Both the position numbers and the translations under genes were made by a program. From the NCBI GenBank assembly GCA_964645775.1, contig CAZYBU010000005.1:76715-140714 (forward strand): DNA of 64,000 nt, written 5' to 3'. Below are positions 42,712-51,533 of this stretch, in pieces. Numbering within the stretch: position 1 is the first letter of the stretch; the number at the start of each line of letters is the position of its first letter. The stretch is from CAZYBU01 sp964645775. GTDB taxonomy: Bacteria > Spirochaetota > UBA4802 > UBA5550. The notes beneath the pieces were generated by a model, which saw only the letters and a list, made by a program, of their open reading frames with translations, did no database searches and was not told where the DNA came from.

Positions 42712-44556
42712 TCAGTCCGTTACCGTGTGTTCGCCGAAGAGCGAAACCACGGCGTCTTCCTTCTTGGCAAGCTTTATGATCTCGTCGATATGTTCCCGGT
42801 CGATAATGGCGTAATTGTCCGAAATTTTTTCCAGGACAGCTCCTTCCGCGCGGTTAATCAGGACGTCGTCAATGAAAGACGGGTTGTTCGTTTTCAGGAG
42901 TATGACTCTATTGATCGACAGTTTTATCGTCTGCCGGGACCAGTCGTTCAGGAGAAACTGCAGGTTCTGGGGAATCTCGTTCTTGGTCAGGGTCTCAAGG
43001 TTCTCGATGAAACGGCGGGTAGACATGCCCCTTTTATGGGCTCTCACAACCGAGGTTTTGTTGATCATCACGCTCAGTATGACGTCTTCCCTTGTTATCT
43101 CCGTATGGGCCAGAATCAGGTAATGGGAAGTCGGAGATATCTCTTTTACGGGAACCATGAGTGAAAAGTCAGGATTTATATAAATGACTTTCTTCTTCTC
43201 TTCTTCTGCCCGCGGCTTTTTATCCAAATATGTCTTTGCTGTTTCGGAGAGTACAAGCTGGCCGTTTTTGACGTCGAGCAGACCCAGGAGTGTGAAAAAG
43301 AGGAGAAGGTTTTCTGTCTCCCTTTCGCACTGATCGCGGTTCTTCAGGGCCTCCGCTACCGAATGCTTCATCCGACTGCAGAGACAGCGGTTGTAAAGAA
43401 AGATCTTCACTCTTCCTCTTTCCGCGGGCAGCATCTCTTCAAAGATGTGGAGTGTTTCACTCAGTTCCCTGTTTGAGGGAAGAGGAAAGGGAGGAGGAAA
43501 GTATTCCGTATCTTCCACCTGGGAATTCACGGATCGGACTATTTTATGGAGGAATCTGTCCGGCGTATCAAGAAGAGTGTCGACCGGATCAAGGGTAATG
43601 GTGGCAATATCTTTCTGCTGTCGAAGGCATTTTAACCTGTTCAGAAGGTAGAGAGCAAGATCGGCCGTAATCTCCGGGTCCACGACACTACCATCCTGTG
43701 CCTGCATCGGTATCATCGCGTCAATGATTCTCCGTTTGTCGATCTTACGGAATTCCTGTTGTTTTGTAAGAAAGAGGCCATAGGTAGAGATCGTGTCAAA
43801 GGTATGGAGCATGTTATTAAGCAACAGGTAGCGGTTCTGTACAGAGATTTTTTTCTTGAGGTTTTCATTTCCCGTCAAAGAAAGGGCGGAGTGAACGTGT
43901 TCTTCTGAGAGAATAAAGAGCAGGTTGTAGGACGGACTGATGACATGAAGGGGAACAATGATGCCTGAAGAAAGAAGGCTCTTCAGGGTTGAGGAAAAGG
44001 AGCTCTTCGGGATAGTATCCTGAAGTTCTTCGAACGTAGTCATACCTCCCAGGAGGACAACGGTCCTGAGTGCGCGGCTGCCATGCTCCGTAAGGGACAG
44101 GTTTTTCCCCCTGCTATCTTGCTTTTTTTTCAATTTTTTACCCAGATTTTCCAGTTCGCTATGAACCTCATCGGGGGTCGAGAATTTCAGGTGTTCCGCT
44201 ATCTCTTCTATACCGTAGAGTTTGTCGAGCTTGTTGTTCAGAAGCTGCCTGTTTTTTATTGTGTGGACAAGAATGAGGTTAGAGAGGTTCGAAGACAACT
44301 CACTCAGCTCATTGACCGGGATGTGAAGAGCTTTTTCAATATCCCCGAAGGTGCTCCCGTCATAACCGCGGTAGATCAGTTCAAGGATACTCAGTTCCTT
44401 CTGGGAAAGAGTGCTTAAAACTGCGTGCAGTCCCTCGGGGGTCAGGAGGGAGTTGGCAATGGAACGACCGGACCTCCGTTTCAACCCCAGGGTGTTGGTG
44501 ATGTCCGTAAGCCGTTCTGTCGGTACTCTATCGATTATTTCGTTGATTTCTTTCAT
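42712..44556 (-). CDS. XPB/Ssl2-like helicase-associated domain protein
   Basis: 614 residues. It resembles the family annotated as XPB/Ssl2-like helicase-associated domain proteins in spirochaetes and Firmicutes: winged-helix-like segments early (LLTPEGLHAVLSTLSQKELS), a long helical middle, and a C-terminal domain with VIYINPDFSLMVPVKEISPT and HKRGMSTRRFIENLETLT. It contains no Walker A or other helicase motor motif, so it is not a helicase on its own. ATG at 44556 is used; an in-frame TTG 20 codons upstream is poor, and neither has a clear ribosome site. Confidence 0.75.
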   Translation of the reverse strand: MKEINEIIDRVPTERLTDITNTLGLKRRSGRSIANSLLTPEGLHAVLSTLSQKELSILELIYRGYDGSTFGDIEKALHIPVNELSELSSNLSNLILVHTIKNRQLLNNKLDKLYGIEEIAEHLKFSTPDEVHSELENLGKKLKKKQDSRGKNLSLTEHGSRALRTVVLLGGMTTFEELQDTIPKSSFSSTLKSLLSSGIIVPLHVISPSYNLLFILSEEHVHSALSLTGNENLKKKISVQNRYLLLNNMLHTFDTISTYGLFLTKQQEFRKIDKRRIIDAMIPMQAQDGSVVDPEITADLALYLLNRLKCLRQQKDIATITLDPVDTLLDTPDRFLHKIVRSVNSQVEDTEYFPPPFPLPSNRELSETLHIFEEMLPAERGRVKIFLYNRCLCSRMKHSVAEALKNRDQCERETENLLLFFTLLGLLDVKNGQLVLSETAKTYLDKKPRAEEEKKKVIYINPDFSLMVPVKEISPTSHYLILAHTEITREDVILSVMINKTSVVRAHKRGMSTRRFIENLETLTKNEIPQNLQFLLNDWSRQTIKLSINRVILLKTNNPSFIDDVLINRAEGAVLEKISDNYAIIDREHIDEIIKLAKKEDAVVSLFGEHTVTD

Positions 44557-44724
44557 CGGAAAAAGTTGTAGACGTGAATATATTGCTATTTTACATGGAT
44601 ACAGTTCTGAATGCAATGAATTTATTAAAATTTACCCATTATAGACAGTAACAGCTTATTCCTGGCTGTTAGCCGATTCCCTGTTACCCCAGTATTTCTA
44701 CGAGAACCCTCAAAGGAGTGTCGG

Positions 44725-45819
44725 ATGATTCAGTATTTTTCACTTCCAAAATCATTTCCGGAAACCTCTGCCTACCCGATTGTTGAAGGGCGGGACAGTG
44801 TCATTTTTTTTCTCAAGCGCTTCCTCTGGATAATCCTTTTCATATATTCCACCTTCTTTCTCGCCGTGGCCCTCCCCTTTGTGCGAACGCCCTTTTATCC
44901 CGTCTATACCCTCGGGGCCCTGGCTACGACCATCCTGCTTTTTCGAGTTGTAAACCATGCTTTTCTCTTTTTCAGATACAGGAAGGGGAGCATCCGGTTC
45001 TACGGTGAGGGGGTCGAGGTGACGGACGCTGATAAGAGCGTTCGGATACCGGCGTCTTCCATAACCTACTTTGAGCATAACCCCTTCGGAAACCTTCTAA
45101 TCCGGGAGAAGAACGGCGTCACCTCCTTCCCCCTGATGCTTCTCCGGGAGGAAGACCGGAAGCAGCTTCTGGGATATCTTCCTGACATGAAGCCGGGACG
45201 GACCGCCCTGCTCTACAAGGTATGGGAGATGATTGATGCCGTGGTCGTGGCTCTGGTCCTGGCCGTCCATATTATTCAGTACCTGGTTCAGGCTTACTAT
45301 ATACCAACCGGATCAATGAGAGATACCCTCCTTGTGGGAGATCATCTCTTTGTGGAAAAACTCAGCTACGGCCCGGTCATACCGGAAATGGCCTTCATGG
45401 ATGGCCCTGTTCGATTGAAGTTTCTCGCATTTGATGAAATAGAACGTGGTGATATCGTAATCTTTCGTCCTCCCCATGAACAGGAGAAGGATTACATTAA
45501 ACGATGTATCGCGCTGCCGGGCGATCGTTTCGAGATAAAGGAAGGGGCTGTCTACCTTGACGGAAAGCGTCTGGAAGAACCCTATACCCGGACAGAGACA
45601 ACCTATGACCAGTTTCTTGTGGGGGAGAGGGAGAAGATCGAAGGAGTGGTGCCGGAAGGTAAGATCATAGTTCTGGGGGACAACAGGAACAATTCTCAGG
45701 ACAGCCGCTATTTCGGTTATCTGGACAAGAACCGAGTCAAAGGGCGGGCATTTATCCTCTACTGGAACACATCTCAGATTCTCCGGCTCGATTTTTCCCG
45801 GTTCGGGTTGATTCACTGA
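44725..45819 (+). CDS. lepB: Signal peptidase I with N-terminal membrane extension
   Basis: Cleaves signal peptides of exported proteins at the outer face of the inner membrane. 364 residues, about 100 more than usual for short forms. Residues 1-160 hold two membrane helices (about 33-52, 58-78) and a PH-like beta region; a third helix precedes the catalytic domain. Catalytic Ser lies in YYIPTGSMRDTL and Lys in YIKRCIALPGDRF, with GDNRNNSQDSRYFG as the box E motif. GGAG precedes the ATG. The next gene, a PBP, begins 12 bases after the stop. Confidence 0.94.
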   Translation: MIQYFSLPKSFPETSAYPIVEGRDSVIFFLKRFLWIILFIYSTFFLAVALPFVRTPFYPVYTLGALATTILLFRVVNHAFLFFRYRKGSIRFYGEGVEVTDADKSVRIPASSITYFEHNPFGNLLIREKNGVTSFPLMLLREEDRKQLLGYLPDMKPGRTALLYKVWEMIDAVVVALVLAVHIIQYLVQAYYIPTGSMRDTLLVGDHLFVEKLSYGPVIPEMAFMDGPVRLKFLAFDEIERGDIVIFRPPHEQEKDYIKRCIALPGDRFEIKEGAVYLDGKRLEEPYTRTETTYDQFLVGEREKIEGVVPEGKIIVLGDNRNNSQDSRYFGYLDKNRVKGRAFILYWNTSQILRLDFSRFGLIH

Positions 45820-45831
45820 TAGAACAGGATC

Positions 45832-47697
45832 ATGAATGAGGGCAGGTTTAAACGCAGGGTCTATGTCATCGGTGTCCTGCTGACGGTCATTGCCCTCTTT
45901 TTTGTTGTTCATATCACACGTCTCCACTTTTCCGATCGTGTGACCGTTCCGCCCCCTGAAAAACCGGATGTACGACGCGGGGTAATACGCGATAGGAACG
46001 GTTATATCCTGGCCCTCTCGGTACTGAGCCGCTCCTGCTATGCCAATCCCCAGGAGATCGAAGATCCCCGGTCTGCCGCCCGTCAGCTTGCTCCGGTTCT
46101 AATGATGGATGAGAACCTGCTTCTCGACAGGCTTTCCCGAAATAAAAAGTTCGTCTGGATAAAGCGTAAGCTCGATGAAGCGGCCGTAAAGGCTGTCAGC
46201 TCTCTTGAGATTCGCGGCATCCATTTCAGGGACGAGTACCGCAGGGTTTACCCTTACGGGCGTCTGGCAGCCAACATCATCGGTTTTACGGGTGTCGATA
46301 ATCACGGTCTGGAAGGCCTTGAATACCGCTATGATGACATTCTAATGGGTGAGTATAAGCGGACCGGGCGTGATACGGCTGTTATCTATGGTCTGGATCT
46401 CACTCTGACCATCGACCGGTTTGTTCAGCATTATTGTGAGGAGGCCCTGGAGGAAGCGGTCACCAGACATGAGGCGAAACAGGGGACCGTGGTGGTCATG
46501 GAGATCGAGACCGGGCGGGTTCTGGCCCTGGCCCGGTATCCTGGATTTGATCCCAATTTCTACTATCGCTTTTCACCTTTTGAACGAAGAAATTTTTCCA
46601 TTACCGATACCTTTGAACCCGGTTCAACCCTGAAGGTACTTACCGTGGCGTCACTGCTGGAGAACCGTCCCCTGCTGGCTGAGGAGAAATACATCTGCGA
46701 AGGCAAGATCGAGATCGGGGGAGAGACCATCCACTGCACCGGGGTCCATGGAGAACTGGATCTGGAGGGTATCATTCGCCATTCCTGTAACGTGGGCATC
46801 ATAAAGGCCGTCCGGGGACTTAAGAAGGAAGAGTTGTATCGGACTTTTAAAAAATTTAATTTCGGGGAACGGGTCTCCGATGATCTTCCCGGAGAAGGAG
46901 AGGGGATACTTCGGCCCGTCAGGGAATGGTCCGGTCTCTCAAAATATTCCCTGGCTATCGGTCATGAAATCTCGGTAAACTCACTGCAGATGACCTCGGC
47001 CTTTTCCGCCATCGCTTCAGGTGGTGTCTATCGATATCCCACGCTGATTCATTCCATGCACCGGTATGACGGAAGCCTTTACAGGGGATTCTATCCCAGG
47101 ACCCGGGGACGCGTGCTGGAAAAGAAAATTGCCGACAGGCTGATGGAGTTGATGGAACGGGTGGTGGACCCGGGTGGTACGGGAGAACTGGGCGCTTCCA
47201 GGTATTATAACGCGGCCGGTAAGACCGGGACCTCTCAAAAGTTTTCGCACATGGAGGGAAAGTATTCCGAATGGGTCCTCTCATCTTTCGTGGGGCTGGT
47301 CCCCCGGGAGAAACCGACCATTTGCGTCTATGTGGTTATCGATGAACCGGTGGGCGGACGTTCTGGCGGAAAGGTGGCGGCACCGGTCTTCTCAAAGATT
47401 GCTGATCGGGTGCTTCCCTACCTCGGAATAAAGCACAGGGGGCTCCGGGGACGTCTTCCTGAGAAAAGAGAGAGGAGGTCCCCCTCCCCTGAGAGAGGGA
47501 TCCTGCCCTCCTTCACGGGACTGGAACTCTACCGAGCCCTGGATATTGTGTCTCCCCTGCAGCAGAGAATACCATTTCGTTTGAAGGTGATAGGAAGTGG
47601 CCGCGTGGTCTCTCAGGAGCCGAAGCCGGGGAGCCGGCTTGAGAACCTGGAGGAGCTTACTCTTATATGCGAGGAAGCGGAAGATGAGCGTAACTGA
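45832..47697 (+). CDS. ftsI: Penicillin-binding protein, transpeptidase with PASTA end
   Basis: 621-residue class B PBP (FtsI/SpoVD type) that cross-links peptidoglycan during septation or elongation. N-terminal membrane helix (VIGVLLTVIALFFVVHI), a dimerisation/pedestal domain (about 40-190), and a transpeptidase domain with all three motifs: the active Ser in GSTLKVLTV, the SCN in RHSCNVGII, and KTGTSQKF. A C-terminal PASTA-like domain follows (residues 560-615; SFTGLELYRALDI). It is away from the dcw cluster and coupled to lepB. Confidence 0.92.
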   Translation: MNEGRFKRRVYVIGVLLTVIALFFVVHITRLHFSDRVTVPPPEKPDVRRGVIRDRNGYILALSVLSRSCYANPQEIEDPRSAARQLAPVLMMDENLLLDRLSRNKKFVWIKRKLDEAAVKAVSSLEIRGIHFRDEYRRVYPYGRLAANIIGFTGVDNHGLEGLEYRYDDILMGEYKRTGRDTAVIYGLDLTLTIDRFVQHYCEEALEEAVTRHEAKQGTVVVMEIETGRVLALARYPGFDPNFYYRFSPFERRNFSITDTFEPGSTLKVLTVASLLENRPLLAEEKYICEGKIEIGGETIHCTGVHGELDLEGIIRHSCNVGIIKAVRGLKKEELYRTFKKFNFGERVSDDLPGEGEGILRPVREWSGLSKYSLAIGHEISVNSLQMTSAFSAIASGGVYRYPTLIHSMHRYDGSLYRGFYPRTRGRVLEKKIADRLMELMERVVDPGGTGELGASRYYNAAGKTGTSQKFSHMEGKYSEWVLSSFVGLVPREKPTICVYVVIDEPVGGRSGGKVAAPVFSKIADRVLPYLGIKHRGLRGRLPEKRERRSPSPERGILPSFTGLELYRALDIVSPLQQRIPFRLKVIGSGRVVSQEPKPGSRLENLEELTLICEEAEDERN

Positions 47698-49543
47698 TCC
47701 TGCTCTGTTGCAACGACGGTTTCCCGCCGCGGTGGAACGGGTATTTAATAGAGGGGATGATATCAAAATCCAGGTCGAAGAGTCCCGTCAGGGCCACCCC
47801 GTGCCCTCTGTTGAGGTGGGGGGAAAGACTATGAGAGTCCACAGCCGGGGGGATCCCTTCCGTGAGAGCGAACGGATGATCCAGAACATGGAACCATCCG
47901 CCTTTGATTGTATCGTGGTCTTCGGTTTCGGGTTCGCCTATCATCTGGAGCTTCTTCTGGAGAGGCTCTCGCCCGAGGGTACTCTCCTGGTTATTGAACG
48001 GCACGGGGAAATGGTTAAAAGAGCGATGGAGCGCCGGAACCTGACCTTTCTTCTGGGCGATGAACGAATCTCGCTGCTGGTAGCTCCCAGTTCCGAAGAA
48101 GTTGCGGAAGAACTGAAAAAACGTTCAACACGCAGGGTAACCATCCTGCTTCACCGCGGTTCTGCTGTCCTTGACCCGGAATTCTATGAAAAGGTCCGGG
48201 AATGGGTCCGTTCTCACCTCTCCATGAAAGAGGTGAATATGGCCACTCTGGCCCGTTTTGAGCGTATCTGGGGCGCAAATATAGCACGTAATCTTGCTTC
48301 ATTTATTTCTTCACCCGGTATAGATGCCTTCTATGGCCGGTTCAGCGATATGACAGCGATAGTTATCGGTGCCGGCCCCTCCCTGGAAGATTCCATACCG
48401 CATCTTCGTCGCCTGCAGGAGAAGTGTGTAGTGGTGGCCGTTGATACAGTGTACAGCTACCTTATGGAACGGGGCGTGGAACCCCATTTTTGTCTTTCCG
48501 TGGACCCCCAGGTTATAAACGCCCGCTATTTTGAAGGAGCACAGGCGGGAAAGACCGTTCTCGTCTTTGAGCCGACCGTTCATCCTGCGGCACTGCGTCT
48601 TTTTCCGGGTCGTGCCGTAACCACGGGAGTGGCTTTTGATCTCCTGGGGTGGATAGAACGGATGACCGGCCGTAAAGGTGAGATAACTCATGGCGGATCG
48701 GTCTCCACGAACGCGGCCGACATGGCTCACAGGCTCGGCGCTGATAAGATTGTTCTGGTGGGACAGGATCTTTCCTTTACCGGAGGGAGGGCGCATGTTC
48801 GCGGAGCAAGGTTCGAGGAGCTTCAACACAGGATAACAAACCGGGTCAGGACCGTGGAGATGATGAACCGGGGGCAGCTCTACGCCCTGCCCAGGATCGA
48901 TCTTCCCTCTCTGGAGGGAGGAGATGTCCATACCAACCAGAAGATGATGGTGTTTATACGCTGGTTCGAGGAACACGCACATCTTCGACTGGTTAACGGA
49001 ACGGCCCGGGGAATTCGTTTGAAAAATATTCCACCGGTATCCCTGGAAGAGCTTACAGATTCCCTGGATGATAACCCTGTCAGAGAACGGATCGACCGCA
49101 TTCTAAACGAAGTGGAAATTACTTCGAAAAAGATAGAACAGATCTCCCGAGTGATCCTTTCCCGAATTGATGATATGAGCCGTGAGGTAAAGGAACTGAT
49201 TCCCCTGCTGGAGGAAGGGGTAAGCCTCTCGGATAAACTTGCCGAAGAGATATCGCGGGGAAAAGACGCAGGGAAAACCCGCTATCTTGTAAAGAGGCTC
49301 GACGAACTTGATCACAGAATAAAAAAATTTGACTCTATTCGAGAGATGATCAGTTTTACGACCCAGAGGGTCATTCATACCATCACCGAGGGATATGAAA
49401 TTGAAGAAGGGGGAGAACCGGAAAGTGAGGTCGCCCGTCGTTCGGCCTATCTTTATGGTGGCCTTCTGGAAGGAGCCCGTTTCAATCGAAAGATATTTGA
49501 GCGCATGACCGGCGTAATCCAATCTATCGAAAATAAATCTTGA
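47684..49543 (+). CDS. DUF115 / MptE-like protein (motility accessory factor)
   Basis: 619 residues of the DUF115 group, related to archaeal MptE 6-hydroxymethylpterin diphosphokinase and bacterial Maf proteins that help glycosylate flagellins. Seen: MTAIVIGAGPSLEDSIPHLR near residue 223, VVAVDTVYSYLMERGVEPHF, THGGSVSTNAADMAHRLGAD and VLVGQDLSFTGG, the standard motifs. The C-terminal 160 residues are coiled-coil. ATG at 47684 has GAGGA seven bases upstream and overlaps the PBP stop by 14 bases. The flagellin role is family inference. Confidence 0.87.
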   Translation: MSVTDPALLQRRFPAAVERVFNRGDDIKIQVEESRQGHPVPSVEVGGKTMRVHSRGDPFRESERMIQNMEPSAFDCIVVFGFGFAYHLELLLERLSPEGTLLVIERHGEMVKRAMERRNLTFLLGDERISLLVAPSSEEVAEELKKRSTRRVTILLHRGSAVLDPEFYEKVREWVRSHLSMKEVNMATLARFERIWGANIARNLASFISSPGIDAFYGRFSDMTAIVIGAGPSLEDSIPHLRRLQEKCVVVAVDTVYSYLMERGVEPHFCLSVDPQVINARYFEGAQAGKTVLVFEPTVHPAALRLFPGRAVTTGVAFDLLGWIERMTGRKGEITHGGSVSTNAADMAHRLGADKIVLVGQDLSFTGGRAHVRGARFEELQHRITNRVRTVEMMNRGQLYALPRIDLPSLEGGDVHTNQKMMVFIRWFEEHAHLRLVNGTARGIRLKNIPPVSLEELTDSLDDNPVRERIDRILNEVEITSKKIEQISRVILSRIDDMSREVKELIPLLEEGVSLSDKLAEEISRGKDAGKTRYLVKRLDELDHRIKKFDSIREMISFTTQRVIHTITEGYEIEEGGEPESEVARRSAYLYGGLLEGARFNRKIFERMTGVIQSIENKS

Positions 49544-49562
49544 CGCAGTTATACCGTTGGTT

Positions 49563-49577
49563 TACCTTCCGAAGGTA
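49563..49577. promoter_or_regulatory. Short palindrome before acidic coiled-coil gene
   Basis: TACCTTC and GAAGGTA arms around a single C, 20 bases past the DUF115 gene stop and 87 before the next ATG. Either an operator or a small hairpin; no T run follows. Confidence 0.35.
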
Positions 49578-49663
49578 CTTGTATATAAACAGACATTTAT
49601 CAGGAACAGTGGAGAACTATTAAAGATACTGCCGTAGAGTGGTTAGCTTTTGGAGGTTAACGG

Positions 49664-50518
49664 ATGATATCCATGCAGCAGCTTGAAGAACTGGAAAACC
49701 GTGTCGTAAAGGCACTTCAGCTTATAGGTGATCTGAGAACGGAGAACTCCAGGCTGGAAACAGATAATGAATCATTAAAAACCGAAGTAGAAGAGACGCG
49801 GCTTTCCCTTGAAGAGAAAGAGCAGGAGATTGAACGTATCAAGAAGGAACTGGACGATACCAGTAATGAACTCATGGAACTCAAGGACAAGGAAGAAGTC
49901 CTCGAGAAGAAACTCATTACCCTGCTTGAAAAACTGGATGGTATCCAGGCGGGCGCCCCTCCGGCTGGGGACAGGGCTCCTGCATCCGAAGCGAAGAGCA
50001 AAGCTCCCGCTCCTTCTGCCGAACCATCCCAGGCTCCTCCTCCAGCGGCAGAAAAACCGCCCGTCGTGGAACCCCGGGAGGAGATGGAAGAGGAGATTAT
50101 TCTCGATGAGGGAGATGACGCCTTTATAGAAGAGGAAGATGAGGAAGTGGCCGTTGAGGAGCCGCCCGCGTCGGAAGATGAGGAAGTGGCCGTTGAGGAG
50201 CCGCCCGCGTCGGAAGATGAGGATGATGAAGATATCGTCATCATTGATGATGACGATGAAATGGATGAAGGGGATGTGACGGTCGAAACCGTGACCGATG
50301 AAGAAGAGGCTACTGAAGAAACGGCAGAGGAAGAAGATGAGATTGTTCTTCTCGATGATGATGATGACGAACTTGTCATCGAAGATGGAGAGGATGTTAT
50401 CGTTGATGAAGAGGAGCCGGCCCGGGATGAAGAGTCTTCTGCCGGAGAGGAAGAGGAAATTGTCATAGATGATGAGGATGATGACGAGTTCCTTATTGTT
50501 GAAGAGGATGATAGATAA
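49664..50518 (+). CDS. Coiled-coil protein with very acidic repeat tail
   Basis: 284 residues. Residues 1-90 form a coiled coil (QQLEELENRVVKALQLIGDL at the start, ZapB-like), residues 95-135 are Pro/Ala-rich, and 140-284 are almost entirely Asp/Glu with Val/Ile, including two exact copies of a 13-residue unit (39 bp period). Pattern IDDDDE and VEEPPASEDE dominate the tail. It lies just before zapA, where ZapB-like coiled-coil proteins are often found, so a link to cell division is possible. Function unproven. Confidence 0.75.
   Translation: MISMQQLEELENRVVKALQLIGDLRTENSRLETDNESLKTEVEETRLSLEEKEQEIERIKKELDDTSNELMELKDKEEVLEKKLITLLEKLDGIQAGAPPAGDRAPASEAKSKAPAPSAEPSQAPPPAAEKPPVVEPREEMEEEIILDEGDDAFIEEEDEEVAVEEPPASEDEEVAVEEPPASEDEDDEDIVIIDDDDEMDEGDVTVETVTDEEEATEETAEEEDEIVLLDDDDDELVIEDGEDVIVDEEEPARDEESSAGEEEEIVIDDEDDDEFLIVEEDDR
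50141..50218 (+). repeat. 39 bp exact tandem duplication in acidic tail
   Basis: Units 50141-50179 and 50180-50218 are identical and in frame, encoding EEVAVEEPPASED twice. Exactness suggests a recent slippage event. Confidence 0.95.
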
Positions 50519-50526
50519 TCTCCTGG

Positions 50527-50853
50527 ATGAATATGGAAACAAACAGGGTAACGGTTACCATCCTGGGCCAGGACTACACCATCCGGGGAGATGCGGATCC
50601 GGAATATATTCAGAAGCTGGCCCGATACATTAATGACAAGATGGAGGAATACAGCTCAGATCATTCCGTGGGTAGTCCCCTCCAGGTTGCCATTCTCACG
50701 CTTCTTAATATTACGGATGAATATTTTCAGGTCCGTGAGCTTAAATCGGGTGTGGATGGTGTTGTGGAAGAGAAGGCCAGAAACCTTATATCCATGCTTG
50801 ACGAAGGTCTTACGGGTGATACCTTCAGCGGTATTGATACGATCTCAAAATGA
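50527..50853 (+). CDS. zapA: Cell division protein ZapA
   Basis: 108-residue FtsZ-ring stabiliser that bundles FtsZ filaments. Seen: the ZapA opening VTVTILGQDYTIRGDADPEY, the helix IQKLARYINDKMEEY, and LQVAILTLLNITDEYFQVRE. Normal length. Eight bases behind the acidic coiled-coil gene, so one unit, closed by a strong terminator. In other bacteria the 6S RNA gene often follows zapA; here it does not. Confidence 0.9.
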   Translation: MNMETNRVTVTILGQDYTIRGDADPEYIQKLARYINDKMEEYSSDHSVGSPLQVAILTLLNITDEYFQVRELKSGVDGVVEEKARNLISMLDEGLTGDTFSGIDTISK

Positions 50854-50893
50854 CGATATGGTAGATTCATTATTCTGGCAGGGAACTTGCAAT

Positions 50894-50927
50894 AAAACCG
50901 GGATTTGGCTTATTTCCCGGTTTTTTT
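50894..50927 (+). terminator. Terminator after zapA
   Basis: Stem AAACCGGG / CCCGGTTT followed by a run of seven T, 41 bases past the zapA stop. A textbook intrinsic terminator. Confidence 0.9.
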
Positions 50928-50948
50928 CATTTTAACTGGCACTTTTCC

Positions 50949-51533
50949 ATGACTGAAAGGGTATACTATAATGAAGAAGGTACAACCGATGAAGAGCTGA
51001 TAGAACTCTTCCGAAGGGGAGATTCTGCCGCTTTTCAGGAACTGTATGATCGTTATTACGGTAAAGTTTTCAGGGTTGTCTTTCACTATACCGGAGACGT
51101 GGATATGACCGAAGATATTGTCCATGACGTTTTTATCCGTGTTCTGAGGCATATTGACAGTTTTAACGTGGAACGGAAATTCTCATCCTGGATTTACAGG
51201 ATAGCCGTAAACTGCGGTAAGAATGATATTAATCGCCGGGCCAGGGATCAGGATATGAAGGAGCAGGTCCGGTATCGTGCCAGGGATAATCCTGTGAAAA
51301 ATTCGGGTCCCGAGGACCAGATTATTGAGAAAACAGAACTTCTTGAGTTGGAACGGGCAGTTGGAGAATTAAGCGACGGGTTCCGTGACGTCTTTATTTT
51401 GCGATATACCGAGGGTATGCCCTACAGGGATATCGGACGCATACTGAAATGTTCTGAACGAACGGCGAAATGGAGAATGAAACGGGCCCTTCAGCAGATT
51501 CACCATTATCTGAAGGAAAGGGGGATGCTTTGA
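50949..51533 (+). CDS. ECF-family RNA polymerase sigma factor
   Basis: 194 residues with the two ECF regions. Sigma-2: FQELYDRYYGKVFRVVFHYT and the -10-contact DMTEDIVHDVFIRVLR; sigma-4: ELSDGFRDVFILRYTEGMPY and the helix-turn-helix IGRILKCSERTAKWRMKRAL. It should redirect polymerase to stress promoters. The next gene, a membrane protein with a FecR-type domain, begins inside its stop codon (TTGA overlap), the usual sigma / anti-sigma pairing. Target promoters cannot be told. Confidence 0.93.
   Translation: MTERVYYNEEGTTDEELIELFRRGDSAAFQELYDRYYGKVFRVVFHYTGDVDMTEDIVHDVFIRVLRHIDSFNVERKFSSWIYRIAVNCGKNDINRRARDQDMKEQVRYRARDNPVKNSGPEDQIIEKTELLELERAVGELSDGFRDVFILRYTEGMPYRDIGRILKCSERTAKWRMKRALQQIHHYLKERGML

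Noticed and set aside
49717..50466. Ser-rich 249-codon frame on the minus strand
   Set aside because: It is the complement of Asp/Glu codons in the acidic coiled-coil gene, which lacks stops in this frame by composition.
50881..50910. ECF-type GGAAC promoter upstream of the sigma gene
   Set aside because: GGAACTT is there, but the expected -10 would fall inside the zapA terminator stem and matches poorly.
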